Assembly: GCA_947629275.1 (NCBI GenBank)
Contig: CANRDG010000070.1
Coordinates: 1 to 9,168, forward strand
Reading direction: 5' to 3'
From: an uncultured Clostridia bacterium
GTDB taxonomy: Bacteria; Bacillota; Clostridia; Oscillospirales; Ruminococcaceae
DNA: 9,168 nt
Shown: positions 1 through 6,515 of the stretch, in pieces
Layout: each line of letters opens with the position of its first letter
Position numbering within the stretch: position 1 is the first letter of the stretch
Notes under the pieces: model-generated
Seen by the model: the letters and a program-made list of their open reading frames with translations, nothing else
What the model was told of the DNA's origin: nothing
Database searches by the model: none
Program-made: the position numbers and the translations under genes

Positions 1-66
1 CTGAATTAGCCATTGATGCTCATTCTCTTTCTGTGTGATTTCAATTCAATTCTATGTATCAAAGTT

Positions 67-89
67 AAGGCAGAGCGTCGCTCTGCCTT
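67..89 (-). terminator. Likely intrinsic terminator of the protease / D4-like operon
   Basis: A perfect 10-bp inverted repeat (AAGGCAGAGC / GCTCTGCCTT) with a 3-base loop lies 63 bp past the stop codon of the last gene of the left operon. Read on the minus strand, the stem is followed by AACTTTGAT, a weak and interrupted T-tract, so termination may be incomplete. On the plus strand no T-run follows. The rest of 1-152 shows no open frame with a ribosome binding site and nothing else recognisable. Confidence 0.6.
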
Positions 90-152
90 GCACTATATAT
101 TGCAGCAGATTGTGAGAATTATTTCAAGATGTTGTGGACGTATTTCTATACA

Positions 153-515
153 TCAACCGTAAGAAACGAGCTTCAGATAGTTGTTGAGCGTCGTACCGCT
201 GATTTCATACACAGCTTGCGCGCCGCTGTCCTTGTCGAATATATATTGTTGTACGGACGGGTTGCTGTATCCTGCGGCTACATAGACATGAAGTCGCACC
301 TGTGAACCGTTCGGGATGTTGGAATCCTTCGCAAGATCGACCGAGCGTTCTGCATACTGCAAAATATCCCGATATCCGGCGGTGTACCAGCTTTTCCACT
401 CGCCGGCGAAACTGACGTTGCCCTGTCCATCGGTGTGACGTTCGCGGTATTCCATCACGATCTGCGCGACGAACGCGCCGTCGTTTTGGAGTTTCAAATA
501 ACGCAATGTATTCAT
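153..515 (-). CDS. Small stand-alone beta-sandwich protein resembling domain 4 of cholesterol-dependent cytolysins
   Basis: The protein has 120 residues, with no signal peptide or membrane segment. The pattern resembles the C-terminal membrane-binding domain (D4) of thiol-activated cytolysins: GAFVAQ at residues 13-18 (GAYVAQ in the toxins), a QG turn and Trp-containing strands in the middle, and SGTTLNN at 106-112 matching the toxins' WGTTLYP loop. Thr109-Leu110 fall where those toxins carry the Thr-Leu pair that recognises cholesterol. The tryptophan-rich undecapeptide of the toxins is absent; a VAAGYSNPS stretch lies there instead. No pore-forming domains are present, so it cannot be a complete cytolysin. 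The start is set by AGGAGG a few bases upstream of the ATG. It lies 13 bp after the protease gene and is the last gene of a three-gene operon. A lipid- or glycan-binding role is inference; the family call rests on motif recognition by eye. Confidence 0.6.
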   Translation of the reverse strand: MNTLRYLKLQNDGAFVAQIVMEYRERHTDGQGNVSFAGEWKSWYTAGYRDILQYAERSVDLAKDSNIPNGSQVRLHVYVAAGYSNPSVQQYIFDKDSGAQAVYEISGTTLNNYLKLVSYG

Positions 516-528
516 GTTCTGCCTCCTA

Positions 529-1359
529 TCACATTAAAGTCAGCGCGTATTGATACAGGCTGTCAAATTCCTTGTCGAACAGCGGCGAGCCGGAATAGAG
601 AATCTCCTTGCCGGAAACGGAAACGTAGGCATTCAGCCCGACCGCCGTTACGTTATCATCGAGCACCCACGCGCCGCCGGACGCGCCTGCTCCCATCTTG
701 CTCCCGAACATCGCCCAATGCCCGTAGATCGGGACAACAAGCCCTTTGACGAACATCATCTGCGCGCCGTCCAAGTATGCGGTCGGATAGCCCATCGAGG
801 TGATCTGTTTGTTCCGGATTTGGGTGTCGGTGGTGTAGCGCAGAGGTGTTGCGACCTTTGACGGCTTGCCTAAAATGGCGATAGCGTAATCGTATTTTTC
901 GTTCTTTGTCTGATACCAATTCTCACGGAGCGCCACGGTTTTGAACGTGAAATCCTCGGACGAAAGCTCGCCCGTGTAGTCCAACTCAAAGACGTAATTC
1001 TCGCCGATACTGCCGGAATCCTTGTCCTGAATGCAGTGCGCCGCCGTCAGGAGCATATTGTTTTTCATAAAGATGTTGCCACTCGCTACGAAATCCTTGC
1101 CGTTCATGGAATAGAACAACTTGCCGCCCGTGGTAAACGGCATTTCGGCGAGGTTTGCCTGCGCCGGCTCTGTCGGAGGCGGCGGTGGCGGGACATTGTC
1201 GGCGCTGGGCATTCCCTTTGACATGGGCGCTCCGCCTATGACGGGAGTCGCCGCCTTCTTTCGTTCCGGCGTCCAATATTCTCGAATGTCATGGGGAGAA
1301 TTGTCGATGTTGCCGAGCTGCATCGGCATAAAGCGCCCGCCGTTGGGATTGTTGTTCAT
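529..1359 (-). CDS. S1-family (trypsin/V8-like) serine protease, second of a tandem pair
   Basis: The protein has 276 residues with a complete catalytic triad: His108 in TAAHC, Asp157 in YDYAIAIL and Ser227 in GASGGAWV. Residues 21-37 carry an SPxDxRxYWTPERKKAA motif resembling the WTPER pro-region found before the catalytic domain in secreted actinobacterial and fungal V8-like proteases. A flexible linker with six consecutive prolines (57-62) follows, then the protease domain from about residue 77. The N-terminus is polar, with no signal peptide or lipobox. There is a single cysteine (Cys109), so no disulfide within the chain, which fits a cytosolic protein. The residue six before the catalytic serine, which sets specificity in trypsin (Asp), is Lys221 here, so trypsin-like Arg/Lys preference is unlikely. 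The start has AAGGAGG upstream and lies 13 bp after the paralogous gene. Substrate unknown; the adjacent D4-like protein is a plausible partner or target by inference. Confidence 0.85.
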   Translation of the reverse strand: MNNNPNGGRFMPMQLGNIDNSPHDIREYWTPERKKAATPVIGGAPMSKGMPSADNVPPPPPPTEPAQANLAEMPFTTGGKLFYSMNGKDFVASGNIFMKNNMLLTAAHCIQDKDSGSIGENYVFELDYTGELSSEDFTFKTVALRENWYQTKNEKYDYAIAILGKPSKVATPLRYTTDTQIRNKQITSMGYPTAYLDGAQMMFVKGLVVPIYGHWAMFGSKMGAGASGGAWVLDDNVTAVGLNAYVSVSGKEILYSGSPLFDKEFDSLYQYALTLM

Positions 1360-1372
1360 CTGCCTTCCTCCT

Positions 1373-2212
1373 TCACAGTAGTGTCAGGACATAGTTATAT
1401 AGCTTTTCAAATTCCGCGTCGAATTTCGGCGAACCGATATAGGGCACGCCTTTTGCGGTCGTTCCGTTGAAAGAATTCAGACCCACGACCGTCTCGCCGT
1501 CCTCCAGCACCCACGCGCCGCCGGATGCGCCGTTTGACAGTTTGCCGCCGCGAATCATCCACGAATCGGGGCGCTCGTCTACCGCGCCGGTTATGTACAT
1601 CATCTGCGCCCCGTCGAAAATGTCCGTGGGATAGCCCGAAGCCGTTACGTTTCTGCCGAGAAGGTTTTCAATTTTGTATTGGAGCGGCTTTTCGACGGTG
1701 GAATCGCGGTTCAGAATTGCGATGGCGTAGTCCCATTTGTTGTCCTTTTCGGTGTACCATTGCTCTTTCAGCGCCACCGTCCGAAACGTGAAGTCCTCCG
1801 TGGACAGTTCGCCCGTATAGCAGCGCTCGAACACGAAGTTCTCGGCGAGGTGACCTGTGTTGTCGTCCTGCACACAATGCGCCGCCGTCAGGAGCAGATT
1901 GTTTTTCATGAAAATGTTCCCGCTTGCGACGTAATCCACGCCGTCGAGGGTGAAGAACAGCTTTCCGCCCGTGATAAAGGGCATTTTGCTCAGGTCCGCC
2001 TGCTTGGGGTCGGTTGTGGGAGCGGCGTTCGCGCCATCCGGCATTGATGCGTCAGGTGCATCTGCCGCGTTCGCTCCCGTATCAGCTCTGTGCGTGGGAA
2101 TTGCCGCTTTCTTGCGCTCCGGCGTCCAGTACGCCCGGACGTCCTGCGGCGATTTGTCGAGGGTTTGGCGTTGAAAGGTGAGAAAGTCGTTGTAGAGTGA
2201 TGTTGTGACCAT
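1373..2212 (-). CDS. S1-family (trypsin/V8-like) serine protease, first of a tandem pair
   Basis: The protein has 279 residues and is paralogous to the next gene over its full length. The triad is His112 (TAAHC), Asp161 (KWDYAIAIL) and Ser230 (GASGGAWV). The SPxDxRxYWTPERKKAA block occupies the same positions (21-37), while the first 20 residues and the linker differ: here the linker (about 41-69) is Ala/Asp/Pro-rich instead of polyproline. It has two cysteines (113 and 131). No signal peptide is visible. The residue six before the catalytic Ser is Lys224, as in the paralog, so the two probably share a non-tryptic primary specificity. This is the first gene of the operon, with AAAGGAGG ending 7 bases before the ATG and promoter-like elements upstream in 2291-2321. 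The retained catalytic residues and divergent linkers suggest two active enzymes with different partners or activation rather than a decaying copy. Confidence 0.85.
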   Translation of the reverse strand: MVTTSLYNDFLTFQRQTLDKSPQDVRAYWTPERKKAAIPTHRADTGANAADAPDASMPDGANAAPTTDPKQADLSKMPFITGGKLFFTLDGVDYVASGNIFMKNNLLLTAAHCVQDDNTGHLAENFVFERCYTGELSTEDFTFRTVALKEQWYTEKDNKWDYAIAILNRDSTVEKPLQYKIENLLGRNVTASGYPTDIFDGAQMMYITGAVDERPDSWMIRGGKLSNGASGGAWVLEDGETVVGLNSFNGTTAKGVPYIGSPKFDAEFEKLYNYVLTLL

Positions 2213-2290
2213 CGTAATCCTCCTTTGCGTGGATTTTACATTTTATTCACTAATCTTTATCGATGTAATACCGCAGATGAGAGTTTTTGT

Positions 2291-2321
2291 ATTATGTCAA
2301 AATTTTTTTGAGACTGGTCAA
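2291..2321 (-). promoter_or_regulatory. Candidate promoter of the protease operon
   Basis: On the minus strand TTGACC (2316-2321) is followed by CATAAT (2291-2296). Each hexamer matches the sigma-A consensus at five of six positions, but the 19-bp spacer is longer than usual. This leaves a leader of about 75 nt before the first protease ATG. A second TTGACA (2295-2300) overlaps the -10 but has no good partner at normal distance. Confidence 0.35.
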
Positions 2322-2333
2322 AATTTTTCTTGA
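2297..2333. repeat. Two copies of a TCAAAA-N3/4-TTTTGA-like element, 21 bp apart
   Basis: The 12-mer GTCAAAATTTTT occurs at 2296-2307 and again at 2317-2328, about two helical turns apart. Each copy sits in an imperfect palindrome: TCAAAA-TTT-TTTTGA at 2297-2311, and TCAAAA-TTTT-TCTTGA at 2318-2333. They overlap the -35 regions of both divergent promoter candidates, so they are placed where a repressor or other regulator could control both. AT-rich -35 hexamers alone could produce part of this similarity. Confidence 0.4.
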
Positions 2334-2357
2334 CTTTCGCGGGATTTGTGGTATAGT
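2330..2357 (+). promoter_or_regulatory. Strong-looking plus-strand promoter directed into the 3' end of glf
   Basis: TTGACT (2330-2335), a 16-bp spacer and TATAGT (2352-2357) form the best promoter match in the window. It points away from the protease operon and into the antisense strand of glf, where no convincing plus-strand gene exists. A GGGAG followed by ATG at 2381 lies downstream, but the frame closes after 31 codons. It may be the surviving front end of a displaced gene, or it may make RNA antisense to the glf 3' end. Confidence 0.5.
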
Positions 2358-2384
2358 GGGTGGCAGACGAGGGAGCCAAAATGC

Positions 2385-3497
2385 CTATATTACTTGCTTG
2401 CATTTCTTCAAGGCTTCGTCTATCACTTGATCCATATCATAATACCTATACTCTGCAAGCCTTCCACCAAAAATGACGTTTTTCTCACGATCTGCAAGCT
2501 GTTTATATTCTGCATAAAGCTTGCTGTTTTTCTCGTCATTGACCGGATAATACGGCTCGTCGCCGGGTTTCCATTCGCTGCTGTATTCTCTGCTGATAAC
2601 GGTTTTCGGAATATCATTCCCATTATCGTCCTTGCCAAACTCAAACCACTTATGCTCAATAATCCGCGTCCACGGAGTTTTACGGTCAGTGTAATTGACG
2701 GCTGCGTTGCCTTGGAAGTTGGGTTTGTCGAGAAGCTCGGTTTCAAAGCGGACTGAGCGGTATTCCAGATAGCCAAGCTTAAATCCGAAGTATGCATCAA
2801 TTGGTCCGGTATAGACGACCGTCTCAGCGAGCTTGTCCAGCTCGGTTTTGTGCTCCAAATAATCCACGCCGAGCCGCACCTCAATGTCGTCGAGCATATT
2901 CTCGACCATTTTCGTGTAGCCGCCGATCGGAATTCCTTGATACAGCGCGTTAAAGTAGTTGTTGTCGAAAGTCAGGCGCACCGGCAGACGCTTGATGATG
3001 AACGCGGGCAGGTCTTTACAGTCACGCCCCCACTGTTTTTCGGTATATCCCTTAACTAATTTTTGGTAGATGTCGGTGCCGACGAGCGAGATTGCCTGCT
3101 CCTCCAAATTCTGAGGATTCGTAATTCCGGCGGCCTTGCGTTGCTCGTCGATCTTAGCGGCGGCCTCCTCGGGAGTCATCACACCCCACATTTTGTTGAA
3201 GGTATACATGTTGAAAGGCAGCGAGTAGAGCTCGCCCTTGTAATTCGCGACCGGCGAGTTCGTGAAACGATTAAACGTCGCGAAGCGGTTGACGTAATCC
3301 CACACGTCCTTGTTGTTCGTGTGGAAGATGTGCGCGCCGTATTTGTGTACGTTGATGCCCTCGACCCGCTCGGTGTAGACGTTCCCGGCGATGTGCGGGC
3401 GTTTGTCGATGACGAGAACCGATTTTCCCGCGGCGTTTGCTTGCTGAGCAAATGTGGCGCCGTAGAGACCGGAGCCGACGATTAAGTAGTTATACAT
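2385..3497 (-). CDS. glf: UDP-galactopyranose mutase
   Basis: This FAD-dependent cytosolic enzyme interconverts UDP-galactopyranose and UDP-galactofuranose, supplying galactofuranose for surface glycans. The 370 residues match the family's usual length. Residues 7-14 (VGSGLYGA) are the GxGxxG dinucleotide-binding loop, with the following Asp31-Lys32-Arg33 of the Rossmann fold. HKYGAHIFHT (51-60), KGYTEKQWG (149-157), LPVRLTFDNNYFNALYQG (171-188, containing the conserved active-site Arg174), REYSSEWKPG (303-312) and GGRLAEYRYYDMDQ (344-357) are signature family blocks with the substrate-binding Arg and Tyr residues. The start is backed by a G-rich ribosome binding site (AAAGGGGGG). It lies 202 bp downstream of the Fe-S protein gene and is the last glycan gene on this strand. 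Most of the gene is GC-rich, unlike the three genes upstream, but the last 120 bp or so turn AT-rich. No clear terminator follows the stop. Confidence 0.97.
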   Translation of the reverse strand: MYNYLIVGSGLYGATFAQQANAAGKSVLVIDKRPHIAGNVYTERVEGINVHKYGAHIFHTNNKDVWDYVNRFATFNRFTNSPVANYKGELYSLPFNMYTFNKMWGVMTPEEAAAKIDEQRKAAGITNPQNLEEQAISLVGTDIYQKLVKGYTEKQWGRDCKDLPAFIIKRLPVRLTFDNNYFNALYQGIPIGGYTKMVENMLDDIEVRLGVDYLEHKTELDKLAETVVYTGPIDAYFGFKLGYLEYRSVRFETELLDKPNFQGNAAVNYTDRKTPWTRIIEHKWFEFGKDDNGNDIPKTVISREYSSEWKPGDEPYYPVNDEKNSKLYAEYKQLADREKNVIFGGRLAEYRYYDMDQVIDEALKKCKQVI

Positions 3498-3699
3498 TCA
3501 TTTCCCCCCTTTTGTAATAATTTAAAATACGGCCTGTATCTGCCATCGACTTAATGGATACTATACTTCACTAAACTAAAAATTTAAAATTGAATAAAGT
3601 TTTATAGAATTCCCTTCTGATTAGAGACCTCTTTTAAATATAACATAAATAATACATTAGTATTTAAAACTATCAAATCATTTTACTTCAAACGAGATT
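3498..3699. other. AT-rich intergenic spacer upstream of glf
   Basis: This 202-bp stretch separates the Fe-S protein gene from glf. It has no open frame with a ribosome binding site on either strand and no convincing terminator hairpin. On the minus strand TATAGT at 3560-3565 could be a -10 element for glf, but the hexamer 17 bp upstream (TTTAAA) is a poor -35, so a separate glf promoter is only weakly supported. The spacer also marks the edge of the AT-rich block. Confidence 0.4.
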
Positions 3700-4875
3700 T
3701 TATAGATATTTGATACCGAATTGTATTGTTGATACCCCCCCCCCGCATTTTTTCTTTATTCGTATGAGGCAAGGAAATAGATTTTTTATTCTATGCTTTA
3801 TTACCCATATTGGATCTGATTTAAGCATTGCCACTTGAAAGCTTTTTCCTCTTTTTATTTCTGAAAAGAACTTGTAACCCGAGGGCGGCATTACGCTCGG
3901 TTTATTCAGATTAAGATTGCTGTTTATCGCACGGTTAACATCTACAGGCAAAAGTTCTGCATTGGATATATTAAGTAATTCTCTGCCTTTCGTGGTTTGG
4001 CATAAAACAAGCGAAATTCCCTTCTCCTTTTCCGACTGTGAAAGTTCGCTTCCCCATGAATCCCCCAAGGTTATGTCTGAAATGCGTTCAAGCCTGGCAT
4101 AACTGCAAAAATAACAATTGTGTGTATAAGACATTCCGTAATCGTATGCCCGCATATATAAATCCTTTATTTTCTCGTTCACTATATTTTTCTCTACAGA
4201 CATATGTTCATTAACGATATTTTTTTCACGAAATTGTATATTGTTTATATCTTCTAATGCCATATTTTTTCCTTTTAAATATAGACGTAACAATTCCGGA
4301 GACGGAGTGCCATGGCACACTAAATCTATTGTGTAAAAGTTTTGCTCATTTGAACCGTTTATATATTTTTTTGCAGCAGCAATTTGGCATGGAAGCCCAA
4401 TCATCAGAACCTTTTTACCGTTAGCAAGTTTATCTTGCAAAACATTATATATTCCATGAGGATTGCTTTTTACATATTTGGAACCTGCGGCCGATGATAT
4501 ATCTTCAACTTTGTCAAAAAAATTAAAAACAAAGTTGCCATTATCAAAGACACATGTACAAACCTCTCCGCCATTCTGTATAAACTTCGAAGAAATTTCT
4601 GCAGCCATTCCGCCAGAAGCACTATTTGCCCTCACGGAAGGATCCAAGCTCCAGCCTTGATACCATTCTACTGGTTCTTTAAAATTGACCAGGGAATTTT
4701 GCGGACATAATTTATGACATCTGCCACAATTTAAACAAAGGTCATGATTGATTACGGTATTGTATGAGTCAATGCCGTCCATCACTGAAATGGCTTGAAC
4801 CGGGCATATATCTACGCACAGCATACATCCTGCGCACATGTCCTTGTTGCAGACAAAATTAAAATCTCTTTCCAT
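3700..4875 (-). CDS. Two-[4Fe-4S] coenzyme F420 hydrogenase/dehydrogenase beta-subunit-like protein of a polysaccharide locus
   Basis: The protein has 391 residues from the chosen ATG. An N-terminal dicluster ferredoxin domain has two CxxCxxCxxxCP motifs: Cys14/17/20/24 and Cys47/50/53/57. The F420-hydrogenase beta-type region follows, with SASGGM (85-90), GLPCQIAA (160-167), VCHGTPSP (186-193), a CYFC pair (Cys254, Cys257) and DITLGDSWG (267-275). Relatives are often found in capsule and exopolysaccharide loci beside pyruvyl transferase family proteins, as here; their reaction is not established to my knowledge and F420 use should not be assumed. A flavin- and Fe-S-linked reduction of a glycan precursor is inference. 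An in-frame TTG at 4932 would add 19 residues, but AAGGAG 10 nt before the ATG at 4875 decides the start. The gene lies 58 bp after the flippase. Its 3' end carries a 10-G run encoding Gly378-Gly380. Confidence 0.85.
   Translation of the reverse strand: MERDFNFVCNKDMCAGCMLCVDICPVQAISVMDGIDSYNTVINHDLCLNCGRCHKLCPQNSLVNFKEPVEWYQGWSLDPSVRANSASGGMAAEISSKFIQNGGEVCTCVFDNGNFVFNFFDKVEDISSAAGSKYVKSNPHGIYNVLQDKLANGKKVLMIGLPCQIAAAKKYINGSNEQNFYTIDLVCHGTPSPELLRLYLKGKNMALEDINNIQFREKNIVNEHMSVEKNIVNEKIKDLYMRAYDYGMSYTHNCYFCSYARLERISDITLGDSWGSELSQSEKEKGISLVLCQTTKGRELLNISNAELLPVDVNRAINSNLNLNKPSVMPPSGYKFFSEIKRGKSFQVAMLKSDPIWVIKHRIKNLFPCLIRIKKKCGGGVSTIQFGIKYL
3735..3744 (-). repeat. 10-base homopolymer (poly-G on the coding strand) near the 3' end of the Fe-S protein gene
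   Basis: Ten consecutive C on the plus strand give ten G in the coding strand, spanning the three-glycine stretch after Cys377. Slippage by one base would only swap the last 11 residues for other short tails. With 11 G the frame ends at a TAA and with 9 G at a TGA, both within about 70 bp. The tract could vary between cells or be a sequencing error site. It cannot switch the conserved domains off. Confidence 0.8.
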
Positions 4876-4885
4876 ATTTGTTATT

Positions 4886-4891
4886 CTCCTT
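4886..4891 (-). promoter_or_regulatory. Ribosome binding site that fixes the start of the Fe-S protein gene
   Basis: AAGGAG on the minus strand stands 10 nt before the ATG at 4875. The longer alternative starting at TTG 4932 lacks a comparable site, and its 19 extra residues precede the usual family N-terminus. Confidence 0.75.
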
Positions 4892-4933
4892 AAAAATCTC
4901 AAGCATGTGAAGCAATAATCATCGTGGCTCAAA

Positions 4934-6454
4934 CTATCTTGCTGCTCTTTTAAATAGCTTTATCAGCAACTCTTTTATAATAATCTTTTCGTATTTGTTC
5001 ATTCCCAATAAATACATTGAAACACAATATATAACTGTATAAACTAAAATCCCAACAAGTAGCTCGACAACGCTATTGTAAGCAAAAAACTTTACATTTA
5101 AAACTCCCGCACAGATAGGTAAAACCAGTCCTGGAAGGCATGAGGCTATTTCTTTCCAAAACAAACCAATTTCAAGTCCAATCCGCGCAGCATAATACCA
5201 GTTCATAAAAATACAATTACCGATAATAAGTGCTATAGCTGTACCTGCTGCAGCACCTATCGACCCCCATAATCTTATCAAAGGAATGCTTAAAAATACA
5301 TTGCCTATTGCAATCAAAAAATAAACTATTGACCTTGTCTTGTGTTTGTTTTTCGCGCGTTGTATCTCTATTCCCAAGTTTTGAATAAACGGAATAGTTG
5401 CAGGAACAATAAGCAATAGACTTACATAGTACGAGTCAGAATACTCAGGGCCTGCCCAAAACCTTATAAATGTCTGTCCCAAAAAAATAAACCCACTCAA
5501 AATTAGCGTTAAGATAATAAATTGGATTCTCCCGACCACTGAAAATATTTTTGACAGTTCAGAATTATCATCAGATTCTGCAACAATCTGATTTACTTTT
5601 GGCGCAAATACATTTGAAACAGATGTAGAAAAATTCATATATAAAGTGTTAATCTGTCCACCTATTCCGTATATTGCCACAGAGGCAGTTCCCATAATTC
5701 TTCCCAAAAGAAATTTGTCTACATTCCAGTTTATTTGATTTATGATCTCGTTTAAGAATATGAAGAATGTAAATTTCCACATTTCTTTTAGCAAACTGAA
5801 CTTCAAATGTTTAAAGCAAAATTTCACTCCTAATTTCCGAAAGCAAAAGATCAAATTAGATGCCAATACCCCAACGGTCAGTAACGTGGTTATGCTCACC
5901 ATGCCGATTGAACCATATCCCAAAAGCAGCAACGGTAATGTCAAAAATGGATGCAATAGTCCTTGAAGTAAAATGATTAACTTTTGAAATACAAACTCTT
6001 CATGCGCTGTAATAATGCATGTAAAAACGCTGTTGGGAAAAGTTAGGGCAAGATTGATAATCATAAAAATCATAAGTCTTTGCGCCAAAATATATTCCGA
6101 ATCTGTTAATCCTTTGCCAAAGATCGACTCAATATTGTGAAGCAAAGCTCCCCCACATATTATGCAAATAAATGACATAAAACCAAAAATAAGCATAAAC
6201 ATGCCGTTCAATTCAGCTATACCTTCCTCGTCATTATTAGCCTTATTTCGAGAATAAAACCGCATATAGGATGCATTGAAGCCTAAGCTCAACAAGCTTA
6301 AATAAGAAATGACCGAGTAAACCAATTGGTATACTCCATATTCACTTTGGCCCAACAGCCGTAGCATAACAGGCGTATATAGTAGTCCGGATAAAATATT
6401 TATCCCTTGTGACAAATAAGAAAGAATGACTCCGGCTTTCCTCTGACTCTGCAT
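4934..6454 (-). CDS. Wzx-type oligosaccharide flippase
   Basis: The 506-residue, strongly hydrophobic integral membrane protein belongs to the MVF/polysaccharide transport superfamily, which flips lipid-linked glycan repeat units across the cytoplasmic membrane. The start is typical: a short charged N-terminus, a first membrane segment at about 8-31, then LGQSEYGVYQLV (34-45), the usual LG-x-x-x-YG-x-Y turn. Further hydrophobic segments appear at about 84-105, 124-148, 155-179, 183-205 and repeatedly to the C-terminus, consistent with 12-14 helices. NWNVDKFLLGRIMG (242-255) is the family's middle motif, with VAIYGIGGQ just after it. The start has GGGAG upstream. It lies between the pyruvyl transferase family gene (61 bp upstream) and the Fe-S gene (58 bp downstream), supporting a shared transcript. 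The gene is markedly AT-rich (17 of 60 G+C in 5281-5340). Substrate unknown; no Wzy polymerase or chain-length regulator is in the window. Confidence 0.9.
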   Translation of the reverse strand: MQSQRKAGVILSYLSQGINILSGLLYTPVMLRLLGQSEYGVYQLVYSVISYLSLLSLGFNASYMRFYSRNKANNDEEGIAELNGMFMLIFGFMSFICIICGGALLHNIESIFGKGLTDSEYILAQRLMIFMIINLALTFPNSVFTCIITAHEEFVFQKLIILLQGLLHPFLTLPLLLLGYGSIGMVSITTLLTVGVLASNLIFCFRKLGVKFCFKHLKFSLLKEMWKFTFFIFLNEIINQINWNVDKFLLGRIMGTASVAIYGIGGQINTLYMNFSTSVSNVFAPKVNQIVAESDDNSELSKIFSVVGRIQFIILTLILSGFIFLGQTFIRFWAGPEYSDSYYVSLLLIVPATIPFIQNLGIEIQRAKNKHKTRSIVYFLIAIGNVFLSIPLIRLWGSIGAAAGTAIALIIGNCIFMNWYYAARIGLEIGLFWKEIASCLPGLVLPICAGVLNVKFFAYNSVVELLVGILVYTVIYCVSMYLLGMNKYEKIIIKELLIKLFKRAAR

Positions 6455-6515
6455 TATGTAGCTCCCAAAACATGTAGATCTTATAATTATATTTCTTATG
6501 TTTACAAATAAAGCC

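Noticed and set aside
153..515. The D4-like protein as a complete pore-forming toxin
   Set aside because: At 120 residues it has none of the pore-forming domains 1-3 and lacks the undecapeptide, so only a binding role is defensible.
435..2174. Several plus-strand open frames of 60-120 codons opposite the protease operon
   Set aside because: They are shadows of GC-rich minus-strand genes: no ribosome binding sites, biased Arg/Pro-rich composition, and the minus-strand proteins have full catalytic motifs.
2381..2476. A 31-codon plus-strand frame after the orphan promoter, with a GGGAG site
   Set aside because: It lies wholly antisense to the conserved glf 3' end, and its sequence is explained by glf coding on the other strand.
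3700..4875. Use of coenzyme F420 or a hydrogenase function, suggested by the family name
   Set aside because: The name is inherited from distant archaeal enzymes. The glycan-locus context gives no support for F420 metabolism or hydrogen turnover.
4876..4932. A 19-residue N-terminal extension of the Fe-S protein from a TTG start
   Set aside because: It starts at TTG with no good ribosome binding site, whereas the ATG at 4875 has AAGGAG at 10 nt and gives the usual family N-terminus.
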